Assembly (NCBI GenBank): GCA_947471745.1
Contig: CANJKZ010000174.1
Coordinates: forward strand, 2,418,501 to 2,482,500
DNA length: 64,000 nt
From: Closterium sp. Naga37s-1
Lineage: Eukaryota > Streptophyta > Zygnematophyceae > Desmidiales > Closteriaceae
Reading direction: 5' to 3'
Of the stretch, positions 29,229 through 39,400 are shown piece after piece. Made by a program: the position numbers and the translations under genes. The notes beneath the pieces were generated by a model. That model saw only the letters and a program-made list of their open reading frames with translations, was not told where the DNA came from and made no database searches. Position 1 is the stretch's first letter. Each line of letters begins with the position of its first letter.

Positions 29229-32092
29229 CCTAGGGGTACTGCGTCTGCCGGAGGTCCTGCGGGTGCCTCGCCACGACAGTCTCGCCGGCAGGAGCCTCTC
29301 TCACCGCGAGTGGTTTGCTCGGCACAGACGCCTTAGGAGCTGGAGGCCCTGCCGCTGGTGGCACTGGAGCTGGAGGTGCTGGAGCTACTAGTCATGGAGG
29401 TCCTGGAGTTACAACTGTAGCTGGAGGTACCGGAGGTGCTGGAGCTGCTGGTCCTGGAGGTGCTTGTACTAGAGATATTGGAGCTGCCGGAGCTGGTGGT
29501 GTTGGAGGCACTGGAGCTGGAGACCCTGGAGCTAGAGGCACTGGAGCTGGAGACCCTGGAGCTGGAGGCGCTGGAGGCGCTGGAGCTGGACGAGCTGGAG
29601 CTGGAGGCGCTGGAGCTGGAGGCACTAGAGTTGGAGACCCTAGAGCTGGAGGCACTGGAGCTGGAGACCCTGGAGCTGGAGGCGCTGGTGCTGGAGGCGC
29701 TAGAGCTGGAGGAGCTGGAGCTGGAGGCGCTGGAGCTGGAGACCCTGGAGCTGGAGGTGCTGGCGCAAGGGGTGCTGGAGCTGGCGGTACTGGTGCTGGA
29801 GGCACTGTGCAACGGCGACCGTTTTTTGTTCCGCCGCCGCCGTCGTCTCTGCCGCCACCTGGCTCAGTCCTTCGCCAGGTTCTTAGTCTCCCGTCTTTTA
29901 CTGGCCTTACTCCTCGCTTACTATGTCCACCGCCTCACCAGTCGCAGCCACAGTTACAACCAGACTCCCCACTGCCTGCTCCTTCTCCTTACGCTAAGCA
30001 GACAGACTCTCTTACAAAGCATCGTGAGCCTGAGTCTCGTCCTGCCTCGCCTGTTCGCGCTGTTCGCACTGGTCGTCATGTTCCTCGTCCACGTCCTCCT
30101 CCTGTCCCCGGCACTCACATTATGGCTCTTCGTCCTTCCTCTGTTCCACTTCGAGTTCCCCTGCCGTCTCCTCCTGCGTCCTCTCTTGCTAACGGTCCGG
30201 ACCCAGAGTCTGACTTAGTTCGTGCTGCCAGTCCTACTGTCCCACGTCTTCTAGCCACTGTTGTCACTGACCCTTCGTTTGAGTCCGCTGCTGCGTCTGC
30301 CCTAGTTGCTGACTTGTTGACTTTGCTGCCGCCTGTCGTCTCGACTACGCCGCTAGTCTTGTTGCTCAGTCTGATTCTGTTTGTCCTCCGTCCGTCTGGG
30401 GTGAGTGTGCTCTTGGCACGGACGTCCTTGAGGACAGGCTGAAGAACTTTGAGTGTCTTGCAGCTGCTGTACCTCATCTCGTGGCCATGCTACTTGCACC
30501 TGAGGAAGACCCGGATGCACCAGACATCCCGACCCCGCGCTCTTACGCAGAGGCGATTACGGGTCCCTACTCCTCTCAGTGCCAAACAGCCATGGACGCA
30601 GACATGGCATCCTGGAAGTCCACAGGCACCAACGTCGACGCAGTTCCCCCTCCTGGGCCGAACATAGTCGATGGCATGTGGATTTTCATGTTGAAGCGGC
30701 CACCGGGTTCTCCGCCTGTCTTCAAGGCTCGTTACGTTGCACGAGGCTTTAGTCAGCGACAGGGAGTTGACTTCTTCCAGACCTTCTCCCCTACCCCGAA
30801 GATGACCACTCTTCGGGTGCTGCTGCACGTCGCCGCTCAGTGTGACTACGAGCTTCACTCTCTTGACTTCATCACAACTTTCTTACAGGGCAGCCTGCAC
30901 GAGGAGATCTGGCATCGCCGCCCACCTGGCTTCACTGGATCGTTTCCTGCACCCAATGGAGCCTCCAGCGGCTAGTCTACGATCTCCGCCAGGCGCCTTG
31001 CAAGTGGCACGACACAGTGAGGACGACGATTGCGGCTCTTGGGTTTGCTCCTTCGACTGCTGACCCGTCGCTGTTTCTGTGCACCGACACTTCGCTGCCG
31101 CCAATCTACATCCTCGTGTACGTCAACGACTTGGTTTTTGCCACTGCTGACGCTGAGGCACTGGCCCTTGTGAAGTTAGAGCTGCAGAAGAGACAAACCT
31201 GCACTGACCCGGGTGAGCTGCGCAGATCACCCGGGATAGAGCACGGCGCACCATCACCCTGACTCAGTCACACATGGTGCACCAGGTCCTTTAGCGCTTC
31301 AGCTTCCAGTTCTCCTCCCCACAGTCCACTCCTCTGCCTACCGGTCACTCGCTCTCAGATCCACCTTCGTACGAGTCCGTAGAGCTGAGTGGCCCGTATC
31401 CAGAGCTTGTGGGCTGCCTCATCTACCAGATGACCTGCACTCGACCTAACCTTGCCTACCCTCTTAGCATCCTGGCACGCTACGTTGCGCCCGGGAGACA
31501 CCGACCAAAGCATTGGGAGGCCACTAAGAGGGTGTTGCGCTACTTGTGCAGTACTTCGGGCATGGGTCTCGTGCTTGGAGGACGGGGTCCAGTTGTCCTC
31601 ACTGGAAACGCAGACGCGTCTTGGGTTGACGACTTGGCTACACAGCGATCATCACAAGGTTACACTTTCAGCCTTGGCTCCGGCTCTGTTTCTTGGCTGT
31701 CTACCCGCTCGTCTTCTGTTCTCAGTTCCAGTTGTGAGGCAGAGATCTACGCAGGGGCCATGGCTGCACAGGAGTTACGCTGGCTCACCTACCTGCTGAC
31801 CAGCTTGGGAGAGCGGCCTCGTTCTCCTCCAGTTTCTGTACGTAGACAACAAGGCCATGATTGCCTTGTGCCAGGAGCACAGACTAGAGCACAGGACGAA
31901 GCACATCGCTCTGCGTTACTTCCTTGCTCGAGAGTTGCAGTAGCATGGTCAGCTTCATCTTGCTTACGTGGCCACTCGGGCCAACACTGCTGATATATTC
32001 ACCAAGGCACTTTAGCCTGGTGATTATCAGCGTTTCTGTACTGTTTTAGGCCTTGCGCCTACTTTGCCTCACTTGCTCACTGCGTGACTTTG
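29229..32092 (+). pseudogene. Copia-E linker, RT and RNase H, broken
   Basis: A Gly/Ala linker (29315-29810, GAGDPGAGGAGAGG repeats) is followed by RT in several frames (30481-30975, 31017-31262) and RNase H (31409-31993). The RT box reads YVND, with the first catalytic Asp replaced by Asn (31125-31127). TAG stops at 31292-31294, 31941-31943 and 32013-32015 sit where intact copies have Gln. Frameshifts lie near 30430, 30960 and 31230. Clearly non-functional. Confidence 0.9.
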
Positions 32093-32189
32093 CTTGTACT
32101 GTGATCTATGTACATATACCTGCATGCTTACCCCTGCTATGCTATTATCATTGTACTGCTTGTTCTCGTTTATATAATTCTGCATGTGA

Positions 32190-32317
32190 ACTGGCCTTGT
32201 GGCCCTTTGCTTGTGCTAAGAGTGTGTGGTGACTTTGTGATCCACCCTAAGCTTGCTTTGCCTTTTCTTGACTGGTCTTGTGACCCCCTATTCGCCCCCA
32301 CTTTGCCTATGGGGGTG
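32190..32317 (+). promoter_or_regulatory. Copia-E 3' UTR stem-loops and polypurine tract
   Basis: GGCC-TTGT-GGCC at 32193-32204, GGTC-TTGT-GACC at 32274-32285, then CCCCCA...TGGGGG pairing around the polypurine tract before the LTR at 32318. The stems are intact although the coding region has decayed. Confidence 0.75.
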
Positions 32318-32449
32318 TGTCAAACTGTTATAATGTTTATATTGTGTAGGCTGTAGTGGGGTAGCCCATAAGGGTTACAACCCAATTAGGGTTAGTACTT
32401 GTACTCAGTTTCTTCTCAATGCAATCATTCCCTCGTCTAGTTTCTGACA
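32318..32449 (+). repeat. 3' LTR of Copia-E
   Basis: 132 bp, TGTCAAACTG...TTTCTGACA, followed by GTGGC. Confidence 0.9.
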
Positions 32450-32590
32450 GTGGCACTAGTGCCGGTCATGTTGCGCCAGTCGATGTTCAGGGCGTGCACG
32501 ACGGTTACAGCCATGGAGAAGCCATCAATGCCCGCCAGCCCCGCTGCCGTGCTGCGGAACGATGACTGGTGCGTTATGAGCAGGCGGTCG
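32450..32590 (-). CDS. Fucosyltransferase-like exon 5, 5' piece
   Basis: Minus strand from an acceptor (CCTCGTAG|CGACC) at 32590, encoding DRLLITHQSSFRSTAAGLAG, then GIDGFSMAVTVVHALNIDW. This matches the STFGYVA.GL.G block near the C-terminus of plant GT37 enzymes. It is cut by Copia-E at GTGGC. Joining to exon 4 gives LLSF-C-DRLL in phase. Confidence 0.65.
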
Positions 32591-32679
32591 CTACGAGGGC
32601 GCAGTGGGAGGGACATGGGAGGGGCAGATGGGAAGGATTTTGGAGCACAGAGGAGCGGAGGAAACGGCATGCCTGCCTG

Positions 32680-32870
32680 CCTGCCAGCCTCACTGCTGTG
32701 CTGCTGAACGATGAGAGGTGCGTTATGAGCAGGCGGTAGCTGCGAGGGCGCAGTGGGATGAGGGGGGGCAGGGTGGCCAAGGGGGGCAGGGGGGACAGAG
32801 GGGGGAAGGGGGGTTAGGTTAGGGGAGTGATGAGGAGAGGTGCGTTAGAGCAGCCAGTCGCTGGGAGGGA
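32680..32870 (-). repeat. Partial duplications of fucosyltransferase exon 5
   Basis: Minus strand 32690-32765 encodes PLRPRSYRLLITHLSSFSST, a diverged copy of the exon at 32590. A weaker third copy with stops lies near 32825-32870. Plus-strand matches are GTGCGTTATGAGCAGGCGGT and GCGAGGGCGCAGTGGGA. Confidence 0.6.
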
Positions 32871-33035
32871 TGTAGGAGGGCGGCGGGAGGGCCGTAAGAG
32901 GTGGTGGGAGGGAGGTGGGAGGATGGTGGGAGGGTGGTGGGAGGATGGTGGTGGGGGGGCGGTGGGAGATGGTGGGAGGGCAGTGGGAGGATGGTGGGAG
33001 GGCGGTGGGAGGTTTGTGGGAGGATGGTGGGAAGG
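32870..33035 (+). repeat. GGTGGGAGGATGGTGGGAGG minisatellite
   Basis: Purine-rich tandem repeat of about 10-20-bp GGTGGGAGG blocks with no coding value. Confidence 0.85.
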
Positions 33036-33047
33036 CGAATCCAAGAG

Positions 33048-33715
33048 CAACAGTGGCAGCAGCAGAGTCATCCCAGAGAAGCTCAGCTCCAGCTCAGCAG
33101 CTAGTACCATACATAGAGTTAAGTTGTGGACACAAAGTTGATACCAGCCATTGGGTTGATTACATATAAATAGTAAAAAATATGGGTAAGTGACACACTT
33201 GTATATAGGACGGAATGTAAGGTTGAGTAACGCGCTTATAGTTAGAATCGACCATTCTAATCATAAGATACGCAAGGGAAATTTTTCACTTATATGTAGT
33301 ACCATAGGTACCAAACAGGTCAAATAACACACTTATGCGTTGTACCGTACATATGGTTAAAGGTTGAGTAACGCGCTTATAGTTAGCCCCGAACATAACG
33401 CTAAGCAACGCATATATAATTAGTGCCAACAATAAGGTTAAGTAGCACAAATACTCTGTACCAAATTAAGGTTGAGAAACACATCAAGAGAAAACGTTTC
33501 TGTAGTTAGAATCGAATGAACGTTTAAGCAACACACTTATATTGGGTTAAGTAGCGCATTTATAATTAGTACCAAAAACTTGACCAACAGCGGCAGCAGC
33601 AGAGTCAACTCAGAGAAGCTCAGCTCCAACTCACCAAAAGCTCAAAAGCCACACGTCCAGGGCACAGACCTGGCAAGGCAAGCATTGGAACAGCAGTGGC
33701 AGCAGCTCCTTTGAG
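33048..33715. repeat. Degenerate intronic array flanked by direct copies
   Basis: Between two copies of GGCAGCAGCAGAGTC...CAGAGAAGCTCAGCTCC (33051-33092, 33593-33632) lies an AT-rich array (33180-33580) of loose units with GGTTRAGTAACGCRCTTATA and TTAGWACC. Part of 33627-33660 is a decayed copy of the fucosyltransferase exon-4 end. Confidence 0.6.
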
Positions 33716-33724
33716 AATGCTCAC

Positions 33725-33805
33725 CAGAAGCTCAGAAGCCACATGTCCAGGATCGCGGACACCATCTGCTCCTCCCGGCGACTCTCTACCTTCTCATTGG
33801 TCAGT
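33725..33805 (-). CDS. Fucosyltransferase-like exon 4
   Basis: Minus strand between an acceptor (GGTGGCAG|ACTGACC) and a donor (CTTCTG|GTGAGC). It encodes LTNEKVESRREEQMVSAILD, then MWLLSF, equivalent to the ALAEIWLLS segment of plant GT37 enzymes. The start could lie further upstream, since the frame stays open past 33805. Confidence 0.6.
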
Positions 33806-34097
33806 CTGCCACCGTTAGGGAGCACGCAAGCATAGAGATAAGGAGCAAGCAAGGTAGTGCCGAAGTCAAGATAGTCAACAGAAGTCGTATGTGCTCCTCT
33901 TCACGTGGCAGTGCGAGAGGCGGTGCTGAAGGTCCATTTCATGCCAATGCCCACTATATGCCTGTGAGGGAAGAGAATCAGTCTTGCGCTGGGCAGTTTG
34001 ACATACTGAGTTGTTTCTCGAGGCGGGGAGTCAACTCCAAAAGTAAACAAAAGCGCTTCCTTGCATGTGACTGTTGAGTTGACTCAAAGTCAACTCC

Positions 34098-34694
34098 GTT
34101 GTCTCTCGAGGCGAGGAGTCAGCACCGTCCATCCCATACCAAGGCTAATCAACTACCATGCAAAGCCAAGAGGGTCAAGGCAGCGACCATTCACGTCCAC
34201 AAGATAAAAGAGTTGTTTTGGGACGTCTCAATACATGTGAGCACTGAGTTGACTCAAAAATCAACTCCGTTGTTTCTCGAGGCGAGGAGCCTACACCGTC
34301 CATCCCATACCCAGGCTAACCAACTACCATGCAAAGCCAAGAGGGTCAAGGCAGCGACCATTCATGTCCACAAGATAAAAGAGTTGTTTTGGGACGTCTC
34401 AATACATGTGAGCACTGAGTTGACTCAAAAGTCAACTCCGTTGTTTCTCGAGGCGAGGAGCCTACACCGTCCATCCCATACCCAGGCTAACCAACTACCA
34501 TGCAAAGCCAAGAGAGTCAAGGCAGCGACCACTGACGTCCACAAGAGAAAAGAGTTGTTTTGAGACGTCTCAAAACATGTGAGCACTGAGTTGACTCAAA
34601 AGTCAACGCCGTTGTTTCTCGTGGCGAGGAGCCTATACCGCCCATCCCATACCCAGGCTAACCAACCACCATGCAAAGCCAAGTGGGTCAATGC
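34098..34694 (+). repeat. 171-bp tandem repeat, 3.5 copies
   Basis: Units begin (GTTGTYTCTCG) at 34098, 34269, 34440 and 34611, exactly 171 bp apart. Because 171 is a multiple of 3, one frame stays open across units (34099-34563), but it is repeat-derived. Each unit contains GAGTTGACTCAAARGTCAACTC-type and GTTTTGRGACGTCTCAA palindromes. The fourth unit is interrupted by Copia-D and resumes at 42260. Confidence 0.95.
34557..34576. other. 20-bp perfect palindrome GTTTTGAGACGTCTCAAAAC
   Basis: Perfect inverted repeat without spacer in the third 171-bp unit; the same site in units 1 and 2 (34215-34234, 34386-34405) has mismatches. Confidence 0.95.
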
Positions 34695-34830
34695 TGTCAG
34701 AACATATATAGCTTATGCTGTTGTGTAGGCTATAGTGGGGTATCCCATAGGGGGTACAACCCAATTAGGGTTTTCTATATGTACTCACCTCATTCATAGT
34801 TCATTCATCCTCGTTCTTCATTCTTCTCAT
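34695..34830 (+). repeat. 5' LTR of Copia-D
   Basis: TGTCAGAACATATATAGC... to ...TTCTTCATTCTTCTCA; contains TATATA near 34703 and probably the element promoter. Confidence 0.95.
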
Positions 34831-34875
34831 GGTATCGAGCAGGTTCCCTCGTGGGAACTGTTCCTAGGGCCCACC
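34831..34875 (+). promoter_or_regulatory. Copia-D primer site, hairpin and GGGCCCACC
   Basis: TGGTATC-GAGC directly after the LTR matches the iMet-type site with one base missing. A perfect hairpin GTTCCC-TCGT-GGGAAC follows at about 34844-34859, then GGGCCCACC at 34867-34875. Confidence 0.75.
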
Positions 34876-34964
34876 GTTTTTTTTCCTGCCCGGAGCGCAC
34901 TCTGCCCCTATCCGAGTCGCGCTCCCCTCTCTCTTGGCCCCTAGTGGCCCCTTTAGCCGCCCGT

Positions 34965-35880
34965 CACGGCCCTTAGACGCCCGCGCGCCGCCCGTCCCGG
35001 CCCCTTAGACGCCCGCGCGCCGCCCGTCCCGGCCCCTAGACGCCCGTGCGCCACCCGGCCCGGCCCCTAGACGCCCGCGCGCCGCCCGTCCCGGCCCCTA
35101 GACGCCCGCGCGCCGCCCGTCCCGGCCCCTAGACGCCCGCGCGCCGCCCGTCCCGGCCCCTCGACGCCCGCGCGCCGCCCGTCCCGGCCCCTCGACGCCC
35201 GCGCGCCGCCCGTCCCGGCCCCTCGCCGCCCGTGAGCCGCCCGTCCCGGCCCCTAGACGCCCGCGCGCCGCCCGTCCCGGCCCCTAGACGCCCGCGCGCC
35301 GCCCGTCCCGGCCCCTAGACGCCCGCGCGCCGCCCGTCCCGGCCCCTCGACGCCCACGCGCCGCCCGTCCCGGCCCCTAGACGCCCGCGCGCCACCCGGC
35401 CCGACCCCTAGACGCCCGCGCGCCGCCCGTCCCGGCCCCTCGACGCCCGCGCGCCGCCCGTCCCGGCCCCTCGACGCCCGCGCGCCGCCCGTCCCGGCCC
35501 CACGCCGCCCGTGAGCCGACCGTCCCGGCCGCGCACCGCAGTCCCGGCCCCACGCCGCCCGTGCGCCGCCCGTCCCAGCCGCGCGCCGCCGTCTCGGTCC
35601 CCACGCCGCCTGTGCCGCTGAGGAGCTGAGCCGCCCGAGCCGCCCGAGCCGCCCGCACCGCCCGAGCAGCCCGAGCCGTGCTGCCCCTCAGCAGCACAAC
35701 CGAGCCGCCCGACAGCAGAGCAGCCGAGCCGCCCAGCAGCCGAGCCGCTCAACAGCCGAGCCGCCCAGCAGCCGAGCCGCCCAGCAGCCGTGCCGCCCAG
35801 CAGCGGAGCCGCCGAGCCGCCGAGCCGCCCGGCAGCCGAGCCGCCGAGCCGCCGCGCCGCCCTCCTTCCGGGCCGCCCGA
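34965..35880 (+). repeat. Copia-D 5' leader minisatellite (31-bp unit)
   Basis: About 20 units of CGGCCCCTAGACGCCCGCGC-GCCGCCCGTCC (34965-35600), then CGAGCCGCC / CAGCAGCCGAGC repeats to 35880, ending about 80 nt before the gag ATG at 35961. Nearly all G+C. Minus-strand frames are artefacts. Confidence 0.95.
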
Positions 35881-35960
35881 CCTGTCCAGTCTGGTGAGCA
35901 CAGCGCCCTTTCACTGCACTGCCCTCACCCTACTGTTTGCGCTGCCAGTCGTCTAGGGTC

Positions 35961-36432
35961 ATGGCTACCCCTAGTGTTCTAGTCTTTGACGCTGAGGGTC
36001 GGGCCATTGACTTTGAGGTCTGGGTGGATGACCTGCAGCTGTTCTTACAGTGCGATAGGGCAGATGGTCTCTCTCTCTTTGACCTCACCTCTGGCGCCTC
36101 CACTGCCCCTGCTGCTGACGCCGACGCCACTGTTCGCTCCCAGTGGGCCACGCGCGACGCTGCTGCACGTCTTGCTGTGCGTCGCCACCTCCCTACCTCC
36201 GAGCGTGCACACTTTAGTCAGTACAAGAGTGCTCAGACCTTGTACGACGCTGTAGTTGCGCGCTACTCCTCCCCTGCCACTGCTGCACTGAGCCGTCTCA
36301 TGCTACCGTACCTCTTTCCTGACCTTGCTGCCTTTCCCACAGTCGCTGACCTCATTACGCACCTCCGCACTAGTGACACTCGCTACCGCGCTGCACTCCC
36401 TGCTGACTTCTGCGCCAAGAACCCCCCCCCCC
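35961..36432 (+). CDS. Copia-D gag, N-terminal part up to the C11 frameshift
   Basis: Starts MATPSVLVFDAEGRAIDFEV, the conserved N-terminus of these elements, preceded by a short frame extension that other copies lack. Encodes the capsid-like region (WVDDLQLFLQCDRADGLSLF, LYDAVVARYSS, LPYLFPDLAAFPTVADLITH). At the C11 run (36422-36432) the frame changes by one base; the homologous protein continues from ATG 36433 in the other frame. Copia-I has the same C11 change at the same place, whereas Copia-J stays in frame. Confidence 0.85.
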
Positions 36433-39400
36433 ATGTACATCACTCTTTACTACATAGTCACTCGCCTTCCTGACTCCCTTCGTGTAGTCAGGGACCACTT
36501 TCTCTCTGTCTGTCCCACCACTCTCACTGTTGACCTCCTCGAGAAGTCCCTCCTAGCGGCCGAGAAGAGCATAGTCGCTGTAGGGGCCTCTCGTGGTGAC
36601 CCGCGCACCCCCATCTTTGAGGGGTGTTCCCCCTCCCCCCTTCTGCCCTCTGTTGCCTCTGCTGCTGCGGCCGACCTCCTTGGTCTTGAGTCGGTCGGTG
36701 TGGCGTCTGTCCCTAGTGGGAGACGCCGCTCTGGCAAGGGCAAGGGGGGCAAGGGCGCTGGAGGAGCGAGCGGGGGCGGTGGAGGTGGAGGTGGCGGCAG
36801 TGGGGGGAGTGGGGGTGGCGGTGGGAGTGGAGGTGGGGGTGGAGGAGTCGGTGGCGGCAGTGGAGGCGGAGGTGTCGGCGGCGGTGGCAGTGGGAGCGGG
36901 GGTGGCGGAGGTGGCGGCGGCGGAGGCGGAGGTGGAGGCGGCGGCAGTAGCGGAGGCGGCGGAGGCGGAGGAGGCGGCGGGGGTGGAGGTGGTGCTGGTC
37001 GCGGGTCTTCGCAGAGGAGTGGCTCCGGTGGTGGCTCGCGCCAGCAGCAGCAGCAGCGTGGTCGTGACACCTTGTCCCCTCAGCAGCTTCGTGAGTGGTA
37101 CACTGCGCGTCAGCGAGGTGGGGGTTTTGGTCCGTGCTCCTACGTTTTGCGCACCGGCGACCGTGCGGGTGAGCAGTGTGGGGGTCCCCACCCCACTCAG
37201 CGCTGCTTTGGCCGCCTGACGGACGCGTGGCGTCACCAGTTCCCGGAGGCCTCAGAGATCCCTCGTTGGGGTGACCTGTCCAGGGCGGGTGTTGCCATCT
37301 ATGATCTTGACTTTGATGCTATTCTCTCTGCCATGTATGCTGTGTCTATTAGTGATGAGGGTGACTGTTACCGGTGTTTCCCGCCCGATCCGGGTATTGA
37401 GACTGCTGCTCTAGGTCCTGGTGAGGCTGCTGCCCTAGGTGCTTGCGACGCTGCTGCCCTAGGTGCTCGTGTGTCTGCGTCCTCAGGTACTGGTGAGTCT
37501 GCGCTCTCAGGTACTACGTCGGCTTCGGCCTCCCTCACCTTCACCCTTGACTCTGGGGCGTCTCGCTCCTTCTTTAGGGACCGCACCACACTCACACCGC
37601 TGAGTCGACCGGTTGCAGTGTCTCTGGCTGACCCCTCTGGGGGTCCTGTCCTGTCTCGCTTCTCCACAGTCCTCCCGTGTCCGGCGGCTCCCTCTGGCAC
37701 CCTGTCTGGTCTCTACCTCCCCTCGTTCTCTACGAACCTGGTGAGTGGTGCTGACCTACAGGATGCGGGTGTACACCAGTTCACTCCTGCGCGTCAGCGG
37801 GTGACGCACTGTACAGAGGCTCGCACAGGCCGACACCTGGCTACGTTTACCCGTCAGCAGGGGTCGAGCCTGTACACACTGACCACTGCGTCTCCTCCCG
37901 TTACTAAGTCTGGTAGAGTCGCTTCGTCGGGTCAGGTGTTTGCTGCTGCGTCCAGGTCTGGTCCTGAGTCTGCCCCCTGTTCTTGTCGTCTCCTGTCTCA
38001 CGAGACTCTTCTCTGGCACCACCGTCTTGGTCACCCCTCTCTGCTTCGGCTCAGAGGCATGGCCTCCCGTCTTCTAGTGTCTGGTCTCCCCCGGTCCCTC
38101 CCTCCCCTTCCTCAGGGCCCTGGCCCTACCTGTGTCCCCTGTGTCGAGGGGCGCCAGCGTGCTGCCCCTCACTCCTCCCAGTTTCCTCCGACAGAGGCCC
38201 CGTTGCAGACGCTCCACATGGACGTGTGGGGCCCAGCCCGCGTCCGTGGGCAGGGTCACGAGCGCTACTTCCTGCTCGTTGTTGACGACTACTCGCGTTA
38301 CGCCGCAGTCTTCCCCTTGCGCGGCAAGGGTGATGTCACTGAGGTGCTGATCGACTGGATCCGCGCAGCTCGTCTCCAGCTCAGGCAGAGCTTTGGCTCC
38401 GACTTTCCTGTTCTGCGTCTGCACTCGGACAGAGGCGGAGAGTTCTCCTCTGGCCTTCTGCGAGCCTACTGTCGTGCACGAGGCATCCGTCAGACCTTCA
38501 CGCTCCCGGACTCTCCGCAGCAAAATGGGATTGCTGAGCGCCGCATTGGCATGGTCATGGACGTCGCTCGTACGTCTATGATGCATGCGGCTGCCCCCCA
38601 CTTTCTGTGGCCGTTTGCGGTGAGGTACGCGGCACGTCAGATCAACCTTCACCCCAGGGTCTCCAGGCCGGAGACCTCCCCAGCCTTGCTGTGGACCGGG
38701 AAGGTGGGCGATGCGTCGGCGTTCCGGGTCTGGGGATCTCGGGCGTTTGTCCGCGACTTGTCTGCGGACAAACTGTCCCCTCGTGCTGCTCCTTGCGTCT
38801 TCCTGGGGTTCCCCCCAGACGCGCCTGGGTGGCAGTTCTACCACCCCACCTCTCGCCGTGTTCTGTCCTCTCAGGACGTCACGTTCGACGAGTCGGTACC
38901 CTACTACCGCCTCTTCCCCTACCGCACTCCGTCCCCCCCCCCGCCCCCGCTCTTCCTTGTACCAGGTCCCCCCCCGGTAGACCCCCTCCCCCCTCAGGGT
39001 CCTGCCCCTTCAGGTGTGTCCCAGGTAGACGCAGTCGAGCCTGTCGAGGTCACTGGTGACTTTGGTGCTGCTGGGGGTACTGAGCCTGGGGGTGCTGGGC
39101 CTGGGGGTGCTGAGCCTGGGGGTGCTGAGTCTGGGGGTGCTGAGTCTGGGGGTGCTGAGCCTGGGGGTGCTGAGCCTGGGGGTGCTGAGCCTGGGGGTGC
39201 TGAGCCTGGGGGTGCTGAGTGTGGGGGTGCTACGCCTGGGGGTGCTTTGCCTGGGGGTGCTGGACCTGGGAGTGCTGCGCCTGGAGGTCCTCCGCCTCGA
39301 GTTTCTACGCGTGCTTTGTCTCGCCGGGAGCCACTCTCTCCACAGGAGCTGCGCGAGTGGTTTGCCCGGCGCTGGAGCCGTGCTGCTGGTGCTGGAGGTT

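Larger units (their letters stand above)
24423..32449 (+). mobile_element. Copia-E: degenerate Ty1/copia element with nested element F
   Basis: LTRs at 24423-24554 and 32318-32449 (132 bp each, about 10 differences) and a perfect 5-bp duplication GTGGC (24418-24422, 32450-32454). It is the most diverged of the paired-LTR elements and has several stops, a deleted gag zinc region and a mutated RT box. It interrupts a fucosyltransferase-like exon. Confidence 0.95.

Noticed and set aside
34099-34563. Open frame of 154 codons across the 171-bp repeat
   Set aside because: The period is a multiple of three, so any open unit stays open when repeated. It lies on the strand opposite the host gene, and its most conserved features are palindromes rather than codons.
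34703-34720. Certain TATA box and transcription start of Copia-D
   Set aside because: TATATA is present in both LTRs, but a start site cannot be set from sequence alone in a 136-bp LTR.
36450-37236. Long minus-strand Pro-rich and Thr/Ser-rich frames opposite the Copia-D Gly tract
   Set aside because: Antisense shadows of GGN codon runs in gag. The same pattern occurs opposite every copy.
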